This document shows positions 1 to 5,855 of a stretch of 14,799 nt of DNA, in pieces. Every line of letters starts with the position of its first letter. The first letter of the stretch is position 1. The stretch is from the NCBI GenBank assembly GCA_905200545.1, contig CAJKKQ010000037.1, positions 1 to 14,799 of the forward strand. The letters are read 5' to 3'. The notes below the pieces were generated by a model that was not told the DNA's origin, ran no database searches, and worked only from the letters and a program-made list of their open reading frames with translations. Source of the DNA: an uncultured Oscillibacter sp. GTDB lineage: Bacteria > Bacillota > Clostridia > Oscillospirales > Oscillospiraceae. The translations under genes were made by a program, and so were the position numbers.

Positions 1-207
1 GCCGCCGGTGCCGTCCCGGTGGCCCTGACCGGCTGCGAAGAACAGCGTCAGATCCCGGGGATGTCCGGTTTCCAGGAAGCGCTTTTCCAGGGCCTTGGAG
101 AGGGCCTCGGGGCAGGCGCAGCTGACGAAACCGCCGGTGGCAATGGTATCGCCGTCGTTGACAAGCAGAGCCGCTTCCTCAGCGGTAATCACTTTTACAT
201 GTTTCAT
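1..207 (-). CDS. pct: Propionate-type acyl-CoA:acetate CoA-transferase, N-terminal part (truncated by window edge)
   Basis: Only the first 69 codons are visible; the gene runs off the left edge. The protein begins MKHVKVITAEEAALLVNDGD and continues with a GDTIATGGFV segment, PEALSKALEKRFLETGHPRDLT and a GQGHRDGTGG stretch. From memory of the family, this order is typical of the N-terminus of propionate CoA-transferase (Pct, about 520 residues), which moves CoA between short-chain acyl-CoAs and acetate or propionate. The catalytic glutamate lies in the C-terminal half and is not in the window. The ATG is preceded by GGGAGGGG about 6 bases upstream. The gene starts only 18 bases after the crotonase stop, so the two are almost certainly co-transcribed from the sigma-54 promoter described below. 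The exact substrate cannot be read from this fragment; a general acetate or ketoacid CoA-transferase is the alternative. Confidence 0.85.
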   Translation of the reverse strand, partial: MKHVKVITAEEAALLVNDGDTIATGGFVSCACPEALSKALEKRFLETGHPRDLTLFFAAGQGHRDGTGG

Positions 208-225
208 GGTGATCCCCTCCCTGCC

Positions 226-1026
226 TTACTTGTTCTGGAAGTGCTTTTCCTTACGCTTCTCCAGGAAGGCGCCCATGCCTTCCTTCTGGTCGGCGGTGGC
301 AAAGCACATGGCGAAGAGCTCGTTCTCCAGGGCGATGCCGTCGTCGATGTCCATCTGCATGCCGCGGTCAATGCAGGCCTTGGCATACTTCACGGCGATG
401 GGAGCGTTGGCGGTGAAGGACTTGGCCATGGCGATGGCGCCGTTCATCAGCTCCTCGGGAGCGTAGACCGCGTTCACCAGGCCGATCTCCTTGGCCTCCT
501 GAGCGCCGATGGTCTTGCCGGAGAAGATCAGCTCCTTGGCCTTGGCGATTCCCACGCGGCGGGGCAGACGCTGGGTGCCGGAGAAGCCGGGGGTGATGCC
601 CAGGCCCACCTCGGGCTGGCCGAACTTGGCGCCGCCCTTGCCCTCAGCATTGGGGCCGGCAGCCAGGATGATGTCGCAGGACATGGCCAGCTCGCAGCCG
701 CCGCCCAGAGCAAAGCCGTTCACCGCGGCGATGGTGGGGATCTCCAGCTTTTCGATGCGGCGGAACAGAGCGCTGCCCCGCTGGCCCCACTTGCGGCCGC
801 CGGCCACATCCAGAGGATACTGCTCGCCGATGTCGGCGCCGGCCACAAAGGAACGGCCCTCGCCGGTGATGATAAAGGCACCCAGCTCGGTATCCTTCTC
901 TACCTCGCCGATGACCTGCTCCAGTTCAGAAATAACAGTGGAATTCAAAGCGTTCAGCGCTTCGGGACGATTGATGGTGGCAATACCGATATTGCCGTTC
1001 TTCTCGTAACGAATGGTCTGATACAT
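226..1026 (-). CDS. crt: Crotonase / 3-hydroxybutyryl-CoA dehydratase
   Basis: 266 residues, the normal crotonase length. The enzyme reversibly dehydrates 3-hydroxyacyl-CoA to the trans-enoyl-CoA (crotonyl-CoA in butyrate formation) in the cytoplasm. Visible family marks are the oxyanion-hole segments AGADI (62-66) and ALGGG (106-110), the catalytic glutamates E112 in GGGCELAMSCDI and E139 in GQPEVGLG, and the ITPGFSGTQRLPR motif (144-156). The C-terminal part (GMQMDIDDGIALE, FATADQKEGMGAFLEKRK) closely resembles clostridial Crt as I remember it, which favours 3-hydroxybutyryl-CoA dehydratase over a beta-oxidation hydratase. The spacing between the two glutamates is 27 residues rather than the usual 20, because of an extra glycine-rich loop (AAGPNAEGKGGAKF). 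ATG follows AAGGAGG with good spacing. It is the first gene of a crt-pct operon and has no thiolase or dehydrogenase neighbour inside the window. Confidence 0.93.
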   Translation of the reverse strand: MYQTIRYEKNGNIGIATINRPEALNALNSTVISELEQVIGEVEKDTELGAFIITGEGRSFVAGADIGEQYPLDVAGGRKWGQRGSALFRRIEKLEIPTIAAVNGFALGGGCELAMSCDIILAAGPNAEGKGGAKFGQPEVGLGITPGFSGTQRLPRRVGIAKAKELIFSGKTIGAQEAKEIGLVNAVYAPEELMNGAIAMAKSFTANAPIAVKYAKACIDRGMQMDIDDGIALENELFAMCFATADQKEGMGAFLEKRKEKHFQNK

Positions 1027-1108
1027 GGTGAATCCTCCTTATTTGTTTTGCGTACCGTTTCCCTCAGTGCGCACAGTTGGCTTTCCAAAAGCCGCCGGGA
1101 AATATTAT

Positions 1109-1124
1109 AGCAATTTTCATGCCA
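1109..1124 (-). promoter_or_regulatory. Sigma-54 (-24/-12) promoter for crt-pct
   Basis: Read on the minus strand this is TGGCATGAAAATTGCT. It matches the sigma-54 consensus TGGCACG-N4-TTGCW at all specified bases but one (T instead of C at the sixth), with the obligatory GG and GC exactly 12 bases apart. The predicted transcription start is near 1098, leaving a leader of about 72 bases before the crt start codon. A sigma-54 promoter needs a AAA+ activator, and such a gene lies divergently next door. Confidence 0.82.
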
Positions 1125-1249
1125 GCTTTTCCGGGACAAACCGGCCGTCGTTTCCCGGCTTTTCTGTGCAGGTCTTCCAAAGCCAGCCCGCCGATTTTTG
1201 CGATTTTACCCAGAAGCCCCAGGCGGATCCCCCCCTGCTTCCGGCGGCA

Positions 1250-1267
1250 CTATTCAAAAATGAATAG
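1250..1267. promoter_or_regulatory. Activator-site palindrome 1 (probable upstream activating sequence)
   Basis: CTATTCAAAAATGAATAG is a perfect 7-base inverted repeat around a 4-base centre. It is centred about 160 bases upstream of the predicted crt transcription start, a usual distance for an enhancer site of a sigma-54 activator. Two related copies occur nearer the regulator. Binding by the neighbouring regulator is inferred from position and repetition. Confidence 0.7.
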
Positions 1268-1378
1268 CCTCAATTCCAGGCTCCGGCGGCTTTTCCCGGG
1301 ATTCGACCTGCTGAAACTGCAAAAAACGCGGCCGATTTCTGTGAAAATCGACAGGGGTTTTTTGTTGGTTTCTTCTTT

Positions 1379-1396
1379 CTATTCATTTTTGAATAT
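1379..1396. promoter_or_regulatory. Activator-site palindrome 2
   Basis: CTATTCATTTTTGAATAT has the same 7-4-7 architecture as palindrome 1, with one mismatch in the right arm. It covers the -35 region of the regulator's putative promoter and lies about 290 bases upstream of the crt start site. Confidence 0.65.
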
Positions 1397-1404
1397 GGTA
1401 TACT
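1396..1404 (+). promoter_or_regulatory. Extended -10 promoter of the sigma-54 activator gene
   Basis: TGGTATACT contains the TGn extension and a TATACT -10 hexamer. No good -35 is present at the correct distance, which fits an extended -10 promoter. The predicted start is near 1411, about 40 bases before the start codon. The element sits directly between palindromes 2 and 3, so occupancy of those sites should block it (autorepression); that is inference. Confidence 0.5.
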
Positions 1405-1417
1405 CAAAAATGAATAG
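1400..1417. promoter_or_regulatory. Activator-site palindrome 3 (degenerate left arm)
   Basis: The right arm TGAATAG is identical to palindrome 1 and the left arm (ATACTCA) matches 5 of 7 bases, with the same 4-base AAAA centre. Its centre is 21 bases from that of palindrome 2, about two helical turns, as for cooperative neighbouring dimers. It overlaps the regulator's -10 hexamer and start site. Confidence 0.55.
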
Positions 1418-1450
1418 AACGGCTGCTTTCCGGAGGCGGCTGAGAAGCAG

Positions 1451-2911
1451 GTGATATTTTTGGCGCAAAGTACAAATTTTTCTAATATTTTTGACGATGA
1501 CATCAATTTGAAAGGCCTCTTTGAGATTCTGAACCCGGAAAACAACCTGGTTCTGGCGGATGATATGATGCTCTCCGACGCACAGGGCATCATTTTGCGG
1601 GTCAGCGAGACCTACGAGAAAAATTTTGGCTTCACCCACAACTCCATTGTGGGCAAATCCGCCTTCGATCTGGAGGCGGACGGCACCTTCACACCCTGCA
1701 TCACGGCGGAGGTCATCCGGCAAAAGCGCAAGATCACCGCCACCCAGACCATCAACCACCGGCACAAAAACGTCATGACCGTGGGCATCCCTCTCTTTGA
1801 CGACAACGGGGAGCTGAAATACGCCGTGTGCTTCAACACGGTGTCCATGGAGCAGATCAACGCCATCCAGCGCAACTACCGGCATCTGCAGGACTCTTTG
1901 CAGCAGTACTCCCAGGAGATTGCGGAGCTGCGCACCCGGGCCACCTCCACGGATCTGATTTTCAAAAGCGCCTCCATGCAGCGGCTGTGGACGCTGATGC
2001 AGAACACCGCCAACACCAAGGCCAACATCCTCATCACCGGCGAGACCGGCGTGGGCAAAAGCGCCATTGCCAAGGCCATCCACTCCATGAGCAACCGGGC
2101 GGACGGGCCCTTCATTGAGGTCAACTGTGCCGTTCTCCACGAAAACCTCATTGAGTCGGAGCTTTTCGGCTATGAGAAGGGCGCCTTCACCGGTGCCTCC
2201 TCCACCGGAAAGATCGGCAAAATCGAGCTGGCCAACCACGGGACGCTGTTCCTGGACGAGATCGGCGAACTGCCCGCCCACATCCAGTCCAAGCTGCTGC
2301 AGCTGATCCAGGAAAAAACCATCGAGCGCCTCTCCGGCACCCGGAAGATCGAGCTGGACTTCCGGCTGATCGTGGCCACCAACCGCAATCTGGAGGCGGA
2401 AGTCCAGCGGGGGCTCTTCCGCTCCGACCTCTTCTACCGGCTCAACGTCATCCGCATCCACATCCCGCCCCTGCGCCAGCGCAAGGAGGACGTGCTGCCC
2501 CTGGCCCACCAGTTCCTGGCCCGTTTCTGCCGGGAGTACGGAAAGTCTCTCTCCTTCAGCCCCCGCTTCCTGGCATTTCTGGATCAATACGACTGGCCCG
2601 GCAACGTCCGCCAGCTGGAAAACCTCATTGAGCGGCTGGTGATCACCGTCCAGGATCCCATTATCGACGTCAGCGCCCTGCCTCCGGAGTACACCGGGGA
2701 TGCCGTTCCTCCGGCGGAACTGCTGGCCCGGCAGGGCACGCTCTCAGAGCGGATGGACGCCTATGAGGCCCAGATCATCCGGGACTCCTACCACCGCTGC
2801 GGCACCACCGTGGCGGTGGCCAAGGAGCTGGGCATCTCCCAGGCCACCGCCGCCCGGAAGATTGCCAAATACGTGGGCTCCAAGCCGGAGAAGGGAGGGG
2901 ACCGCCTGTGA
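1451..2911 (+). CDS. Sigma-54-dependent enhancer-binding transcription activator (PAS-AAA+-HTH)
   Basis: Up to 486 residues. A PAS-like sensor domain spans about 35-130, followed by a probable coiled-coil linker (135-165). The AAA+ domain has Walker A GETGVGKS (197-204), the sigma-54-contacting GAFTGA loop (244-249), Walker B GTLFLDE (264-270), an arginine-finger region RSDLFYR (324-330) and WPGNVRQLE (382-390). A TyrR-type helix-turn-helix ends the protein (about 431-474, VAVAKELGISQATAARKIAKY). Such proteins bind upstream palindromes and hydrolyse ATP to open sigma-54 promoters. There is no phosphoreceiver domain, so the PAS domain probably senses a ligand directly; which one cannot be told. 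The start is uncertain. GTG 1451 has GGAGG 14 bases away, while TTG 1460 has AGGTGAT (1449-1455) just upstream and may be the true start (483 residues). The likely targets are the divergent crt-pct genes. It overlaps rpoN by 4 bases. Confidence 0.93.
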   Translation: MIFLAQSTNFSNIFDDDINLKGLFEILNPENNLVLADDMMLSDAQGIILRVSETYEKNFGFTHNSIVGKSAFDLEADGTFTPCITAEVIRQKRKITATQTINHRHKNVMTVGIPLFDDNGELKYAVCFNTVSMEQINAIQRNYRHLQDSLQQYSQEIAELRTRATSTDLIFKSASMQRLWTLMQNTANTKANILITGETGVGKSAIAKAIHSMSNRADGPFIEVNCAVLHENLIESELFGYEKGAFTGASSTGKIGKIELANHGTLFLDEIGELPAHIQSKLLQLIQEKTIERLSGTRKIELDFRLIVATNRNLEAEVQRGLFRSDLFYRLNVIRIHIPPLRQRKEDVLPLAHQFLARFCREYGKSLSFSPRFLAFLDQYDWPGNVRQLENLIERLVITVQDPIIDVSALPPEYTGDAVPPAELLARQGTLSERMDAYEAQIIRDSYHRCGTTVAVAKELGISQATAARKIAKYVGSKPEKGGDRL

Positions 2912-4245
2912 GCCTCGTCTCTTTGAAAACCGAACTGCGCCAGGAGCTCAAGCTCACCCCCCAGCTCCTCCAGTCCATGAAAGTTCTGCAGATGAACTCC
3001 CAGGAGCTTTTGGAGTATGTAGGCCGTCTCAGCGAGGAAAACCCCCTGCTGGAGCAGGAGGACTCCCCTGCCCTGCGCAGCGCCTATGAGGAGCTGCGGC
3101 AAAAAGCCAGCTGGATCGACGCCGGCGTTCACGGCGGCACCTTCACCCACGAGGAGGGCGGCTATCCGGAGCGGGGCGCCGCCGACCGGGAAACGGAGAG
3201 CCTGTGCGCCTTTCTCTGCGACCAGCTGGACCGGAAGCGGCTGCCCAAGCCCCTGCTGGCCCTCACCAAATACCTAGCGGAGATGGTGGATGAGGACGGC
3301 TACCTCCTGGCCGAGGATCTGGAGAGTCTGGAGGAGCTGCATCTGCCCCGGGGATTGGTAGACCAGGCGGTGGAGACCATCCAGAGCCTGGATCCTCCGG
3401 GCGTAGGCGCCCGGGACCTAGCCGAGTGTCTGGTGCTGCAGCTGGCCCGGCAGAACGCCGCCCCCTACATCATGGATATCGCCGCCCGCTTCCTGCCGGA
3501 GCTGGGCCGCAAACACTACGGCCCCATCTCCCGGGAGCTGGGACTGACCACCGAGCAGATTCAGGAGGCGGAAAAGCGTATTGCCTCCCTGGAGCCCCAT
3601 CCCGGCCAGGCCTTTCAGGCCGCCGAGCCCACCGTCTATGTACGGCCGGATGTGTTCATCGCGGAACTGGACGGAAAATTGCAGGTAATCCTCAACGACT
3701 ACTACCTGCCCCGGGTCACCATCAGCGATTACTACGCCCGGCTGTTGAAGGAATCCGACGAAAAGGACACCCGGGCCTATCTTCAGGAGAAAATGCAGCA
3801 GGCCAAATGGCTGCTGGGCAGCCTGGAACGCCGGGGCAATACCCTGCGCCAGTGTGCCGAGGCCATTTTGCAGGCCCAGTACCCCTTTTTCGCCGGACAG
3901 TCCCGGGAGCTGGCTCCCATGAAGATCACGTCCCTTGCCCAGCAGCTGGGGGTCCACCCCTCCACCGTCTCCCGTACTGCCCGGGGGAAATACCTCCAGT
4001 GCCGCCAGGGCACCTATCCCCTGCGCTACTTCTTCAGCCGGGCCGTGGGCATCCAGGGCCCCTCCCAGCAGGCGGTAAAGCAGCACCTGCTGGAACTGGT
4101 GCGTCAGGAGGATCCCCGCCATCCCCTCAGCGACCAGAAGCTGGTGCAGCTGCTCTCCGCCGACGGCATCCAGGTGGCACGGCGCACCGTGACCAAGTAC
4201 CGCCTGGAGCTGGGCATCGGCTCCTCCACCGCCCGCCGGCGGTAA
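2908..4245 (+). CDS. rpoN: RNA polymerase sigma-54 factor
   Basis: 445 residues, full length for RpoN. Region I at the N-terminus is the glutamine/leucine-rich activator-interacting segment (LKTELRQELKLTPQLLQSMK, then NPLLEQE). The middle carries the core-binding domain (SLDPPGVGARDLAECL). A helix-turn-helix follows (about 333-376, VHPSTVSRTARGKYLQ), and the RpoN box near the C-terminus reads ARRTVTKYRLELGI (424-437), the segment that recognises the -24 element. The start is GTG, overlapping the activator's stop codon as GTGA, with GGGAGGGG upstream, so translation is probably coupled to the activator. Having the general sigma-54 gene in one operon with one specific activator suggests that this activator's regulon dominates sigma-54 use in this organism; that is inference. 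A strong terminator follows. Confidence 0.97.
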   Translation: MSLVSLKTELRQELKLTPQLLQSMKVLQMNSQELLEYVGRLSEENPLLEQEDSPALRSAYEELRQKASWIDAGVHGGTFTHEEGGYPERGAADRETESLCAFLCDQLDRKRLPKPLLALTKYLAEMVDEDGYLLAEDLESLEELHLPRGLVDQAVETIQSLDPPGVGARDLAECLVLQLARQNAAPYIMDIAARFLPELGRKHYGPISRELGLTTEQIQEAEKRIASLEPHPGQAFQAAEPTVYVRPDVFIAELDGKLQVILNDYYLPRVTISDYYARLLKESDEKDTRAYLQEKMQQAKWLLGSLERRGNTLRQCAEAILQAQYPFFAGQSRELAPMKITSLAQQLGVHPSTVSRTARGKYLQCRQGTYPLRYFFSRAVGIQGPSQQAVKQHLLELVRQEDPRHPLSDQKLVQLLSADGIQVARRTVTKYRLELGIGSSTARRR

Positions 4246-4260
4246 CCGGAATGATCTCTT

Positions 4261-4310
4261 AAAAAAGCAGCCGCCCTGTACCATTTCGGCACAGGGCGGC
4301 TGTTTTTCCT
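4261..4310. terminator. Bidirectional terminator between rpoN and the DegV gene
   Basis: A 12-base perfect stem (CAGCCGCCCTGT, 4268-4279, with its complement at 4291-4302) encloses an 11-base loop. TTTTT follows on the plus strand, and six A precede it, giving T6 on the minus strand. It can end both the rpoN transcript and the convergent minus-strand gene. Confidence 0.9.
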
Positions 4311-4330
4311 TTTTATATTAAGGTATCGGC

Positions 4331-5179
4331 TCAGTAGCCCAGGATCAGGCCCTTTTCCATGGCGTAGAAACTGGTGAGGCCCCGGCAGGAGAGGATGTCC
4401 ACGCTCTTCACCGGCAGGTCATCCAGGATCTGCTGCTTGAGCTTCATGGCCCCCGCAAGGTTCTCGCAGTGAGAGATCACCACCTCGGCACCGGTGCAGT
4501 CCTTGCTCTGGCGCATCAGCGCCGTAATGGCCCGGTAGGTCTTTCCCTCGCCCCGGGCCTTGTCCGCCACATGGATGGTGCCCTGGGGCGTGGCGTCGGC
4601 AATGACATGGATGCCCAGGGTGTGCAGCAGCGTACCCACCAGAGGCCGCATCCGGCCGTTTTTGATGAGGTTGTCAAAGCACTCCAGGGTAAAACAGGTG
4701 CGAAGCGAGGCCTGATACTCCCGCAGCTCCGAGCAGATATTCTCAAAGTCCTCCGGGCCTGCGGCAGCCTCCATCAGGGCCTGGGCCCGACGGATCAGCA
4801 GCACCATAGCCCCTGCGGTAGCCTTGGAATCGATGACGCAGATCTTCTTCTCCGGATGCTCTTCCAGCGCCATCTCCCGTCCCATCACCGCCGCGTTATA
4901 GGTGCCGGAGAGGTTGGCGGAGATGGTGAAACAGACGGTGCACTCCCCCGCTTCAAAGGCCTTGGCAAAGGCCGCCGGGGACGGGCAGGCGGAGGAGGAA
5001 GCGGCTTTTTCCTCTGCCATAGCCGTCAGCATTTCCGGAACGGAAAGTTCATCATTGTCCAAAAACTCCTGTCCGCCCACCTGGATCCGCAGGGGAACCG
5101 ACTCAAAACGCACGGTTTCGCTGGAAAAAGACGCCATCCGAAGGTCACAGCTGCTGTCACTCACAATATTCCACATCAT
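4331..5179 (-). CDS. DegV-family fatty-acid-binding protein
   Basis: 282 residues, the usual DegV length. DegV proteins bind a fatty acid between two alpha/beta domains and, in Gram-positive bacteria, some (FakB) present it to the kinase FakA for phosphorylation. Visible marks are the N-terminal IVSDSSCDL (5-13), the serine-rich SSSACPSP (61-68) in the position of the family's TSQPSP motif, SANLSGTYNAA (87-97) and VIDSKATAGA (115-124). There is no signal peptide. The first of two adjacent ATG codons is favoured because GGAG (5188-5191) lies 8 bases upstream of it. No fakA-like DAK gene is nearby, so whether this is a FakB cannot be decided here. It has its own promoter with a perfect palindrome between promoter and start codon. 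Confidence 0.92.
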   Translation of the reverse strand: MMWNIVSDSSCDLRMASFSSETVRFESVPLRIQVGGQEFLDNDELSVPEMLTAMAEEKAASSSACPSPAAFAKAFEAGECTVCFTISANLSGTYNAAVMGREMALEEHPEKKICVIDSKATAGAMVLLIRRAQALMEAAAGPEDFENICSELREYQASLRTCFTLECFDNLIKNGRMRPLVGTLLHTLGIHVIADATPQGTIHVADKARGEGKTYRAITALMRQSKDCTGAEVVISHCENLAGAMKLKQQILDDLPVKSVDILSCRGLTSFYAMEKGLILGY

Positions 5180-5197
5180 ATAGCATTCTCCGTAATC

Positions 5198-5212
5198 TGG
5201 TATTGCATACCA
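5198..5212. promoter_or_regulatory. Palindrome in the DegV gene leader, possible operator
   Basis: TGGTATTGCATACCA is a perfect 6-base inverted repeat around a 3-base centre. It lies just downstream of the predicted transcription start of the DegV gene (about +4 to +18) and upstream of its ribosome binding site, a position suited to a repressor. No regulator can be assigned. Confidence 0.45.
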
Positions 5213-5222
5213 TATTTTCTTT

Positions 5223-5251
5223 ATGATAATACGTCATGACACCTTTGTCAA
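5223..5251 (-). promoter_or_regulatory. Vegetative promoter of the DegV gene
   Basis: On the minus strand TTGACA (5246-5251, perfect -35) is followed after 17 bases by TATCAT (5223-5228, -10). The predicted start is near 5216, giving a leader of about 37 bases. Confidence 0.75.
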
Positions 5252-5315
5252 TGCGAAAGACGTCCCCGGTGGGAAATTCACTGTTTCTTTACAGAATGGT
5301 CCGATTTTTCCGGAC

Positions 5316-5344
5316 TTGACACTCCGGCTCCGGCATGATATCCT
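5316..5344 (+). promoter_or_regulatory. Vegetative promoter of the marR-MATE operon
   Basis: TTGACA (5316-5321) and TATCCT (5339-5344) are 17 bases apart, and the -10 has a TGn extension (5336-5338). An inverted repeat GTCCG-N7-CGGAC (5299-5315) abuts the -35 and could be an operator for the MarR protein encoded just downstream; this is inference. Confidence 0.65.
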
Positions 5345-5396
5345 ATGATAGTTCTCAAAAGAAACTGTTTTTTATTGAAACTTTCGGAGGTCTGGC

Positions 5397-5855
5397 ATGT
5401 CTATCAGCTACGCCCAGCTGGCCCATTTCTCCCGGCAGTTCCGAACCCACTATGACCGGCAGTTTCTCCCCTTTCTGGAGCGATGGGACCTCTCCATGCG
5501 GGAAGTTCATGTACTGCTGTTTCTGGTGAATAACCCGGAGCTGGATACCGCCCGGGATGTGGTGGTATACCGGGGGCTCTCAAAATCCCAGGTGTCCCAG
5601 GCGGTGGACATCCTGTGCCGCCGGGACTTCCTCTCCCGGAAAGCGGATGCGGAAGACCGCCGGGTGGTCCATCTGGCCATCACGGATCAAGGTGCGCTTC
5701 CGGCCCGGGAGGCCCAGCGCCTGCAGGCTCTTTGCGGGCAGCGGCTGTTGGAGGGCCTGACCCCCCAGGAGCAGCGGGAGTTTTTGCGCCTGTTGGAAAA
5801 AGTGTTTGAAAATGCGGACGCCCTGGCGGAAAGGAGTTTGGATCGTGAACCGTAA
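5397..5855 (+). CDS. MarR-family transcriptional regulator
   Basis: 152 residues, typical of MarR. The winged helix-turn-helix covers about 32-100, with a recognition-helix segment LSKSQVSQAVDILCRRDFL (61-79) and the wing motif ADAEDRRVVHLAITDQG (83-99), whose D-x-x-DRR pattern is characteristic of the family. Flanking N- and C-terminal helices would form the dimer. The ATG follows GGAGG at 6 bases. The next gene is a MATE efflux pump overlapping its 3' end, so it most likely represses its own operon and is released by a pump substrate or another small phenolic or lipophilic ligand. The ligand cannot be inferred from sequence. Confidence 0.92.
   Translation: MSISYAQLAHFSRQFRTHYDRQFLPFLERWDLSMREVHVLLFLVNNPELDTARDVVVYRGLSKSQVSQAVDILCRRDFLSRKADAEDRRVVHLAITDQGALPAREAQRLQALCGQRLLEGLTPQEQREFLRLLEKVFENADALAERSLDREP

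Larger units (their letters stand above)
1027..1450. promoter_or_regulatory. Divergent control region between crt and the sigma-54 activator
   Basis: These 424 bases contain no convincing gene; the short open frames here lack ribosome binding sites and family resemblance. The region holds the sigma-54 promoter for crt (1109-1124), three related palindromes (1250-1267, 1379-1396, 1400-1417), a vegetative extended -10 promoter for the regulator (1396-1404) and a weak AT-rich hairpin (1333-1350) flanked by A6 and T6 tracts. It is more AT-rich towards the regulator than the surrounding genes, as expected for a region where DNA must bend to bring an activator to a distant promoter. Confidence 0.7.

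Noticed and set aside
1321..1363. Hairpin CGATTT-N6-AAATCG followed by T6 in the crt/regulator intergenic region, considered as a terminator or small RNA
   Set aside because: The stem is only six mostly A-T pairs and is separated from the T tract. No promoter for a transcript ending there is evident. The flanking A6 and T6 tracts may simply favour DNA bending.
1027..1450. Short open frames between crt and the regulator considered as small genes
   Set aside because: They lack ribosome binding sites, overlap the promoter and operator elements, and have no recognisable protein features.
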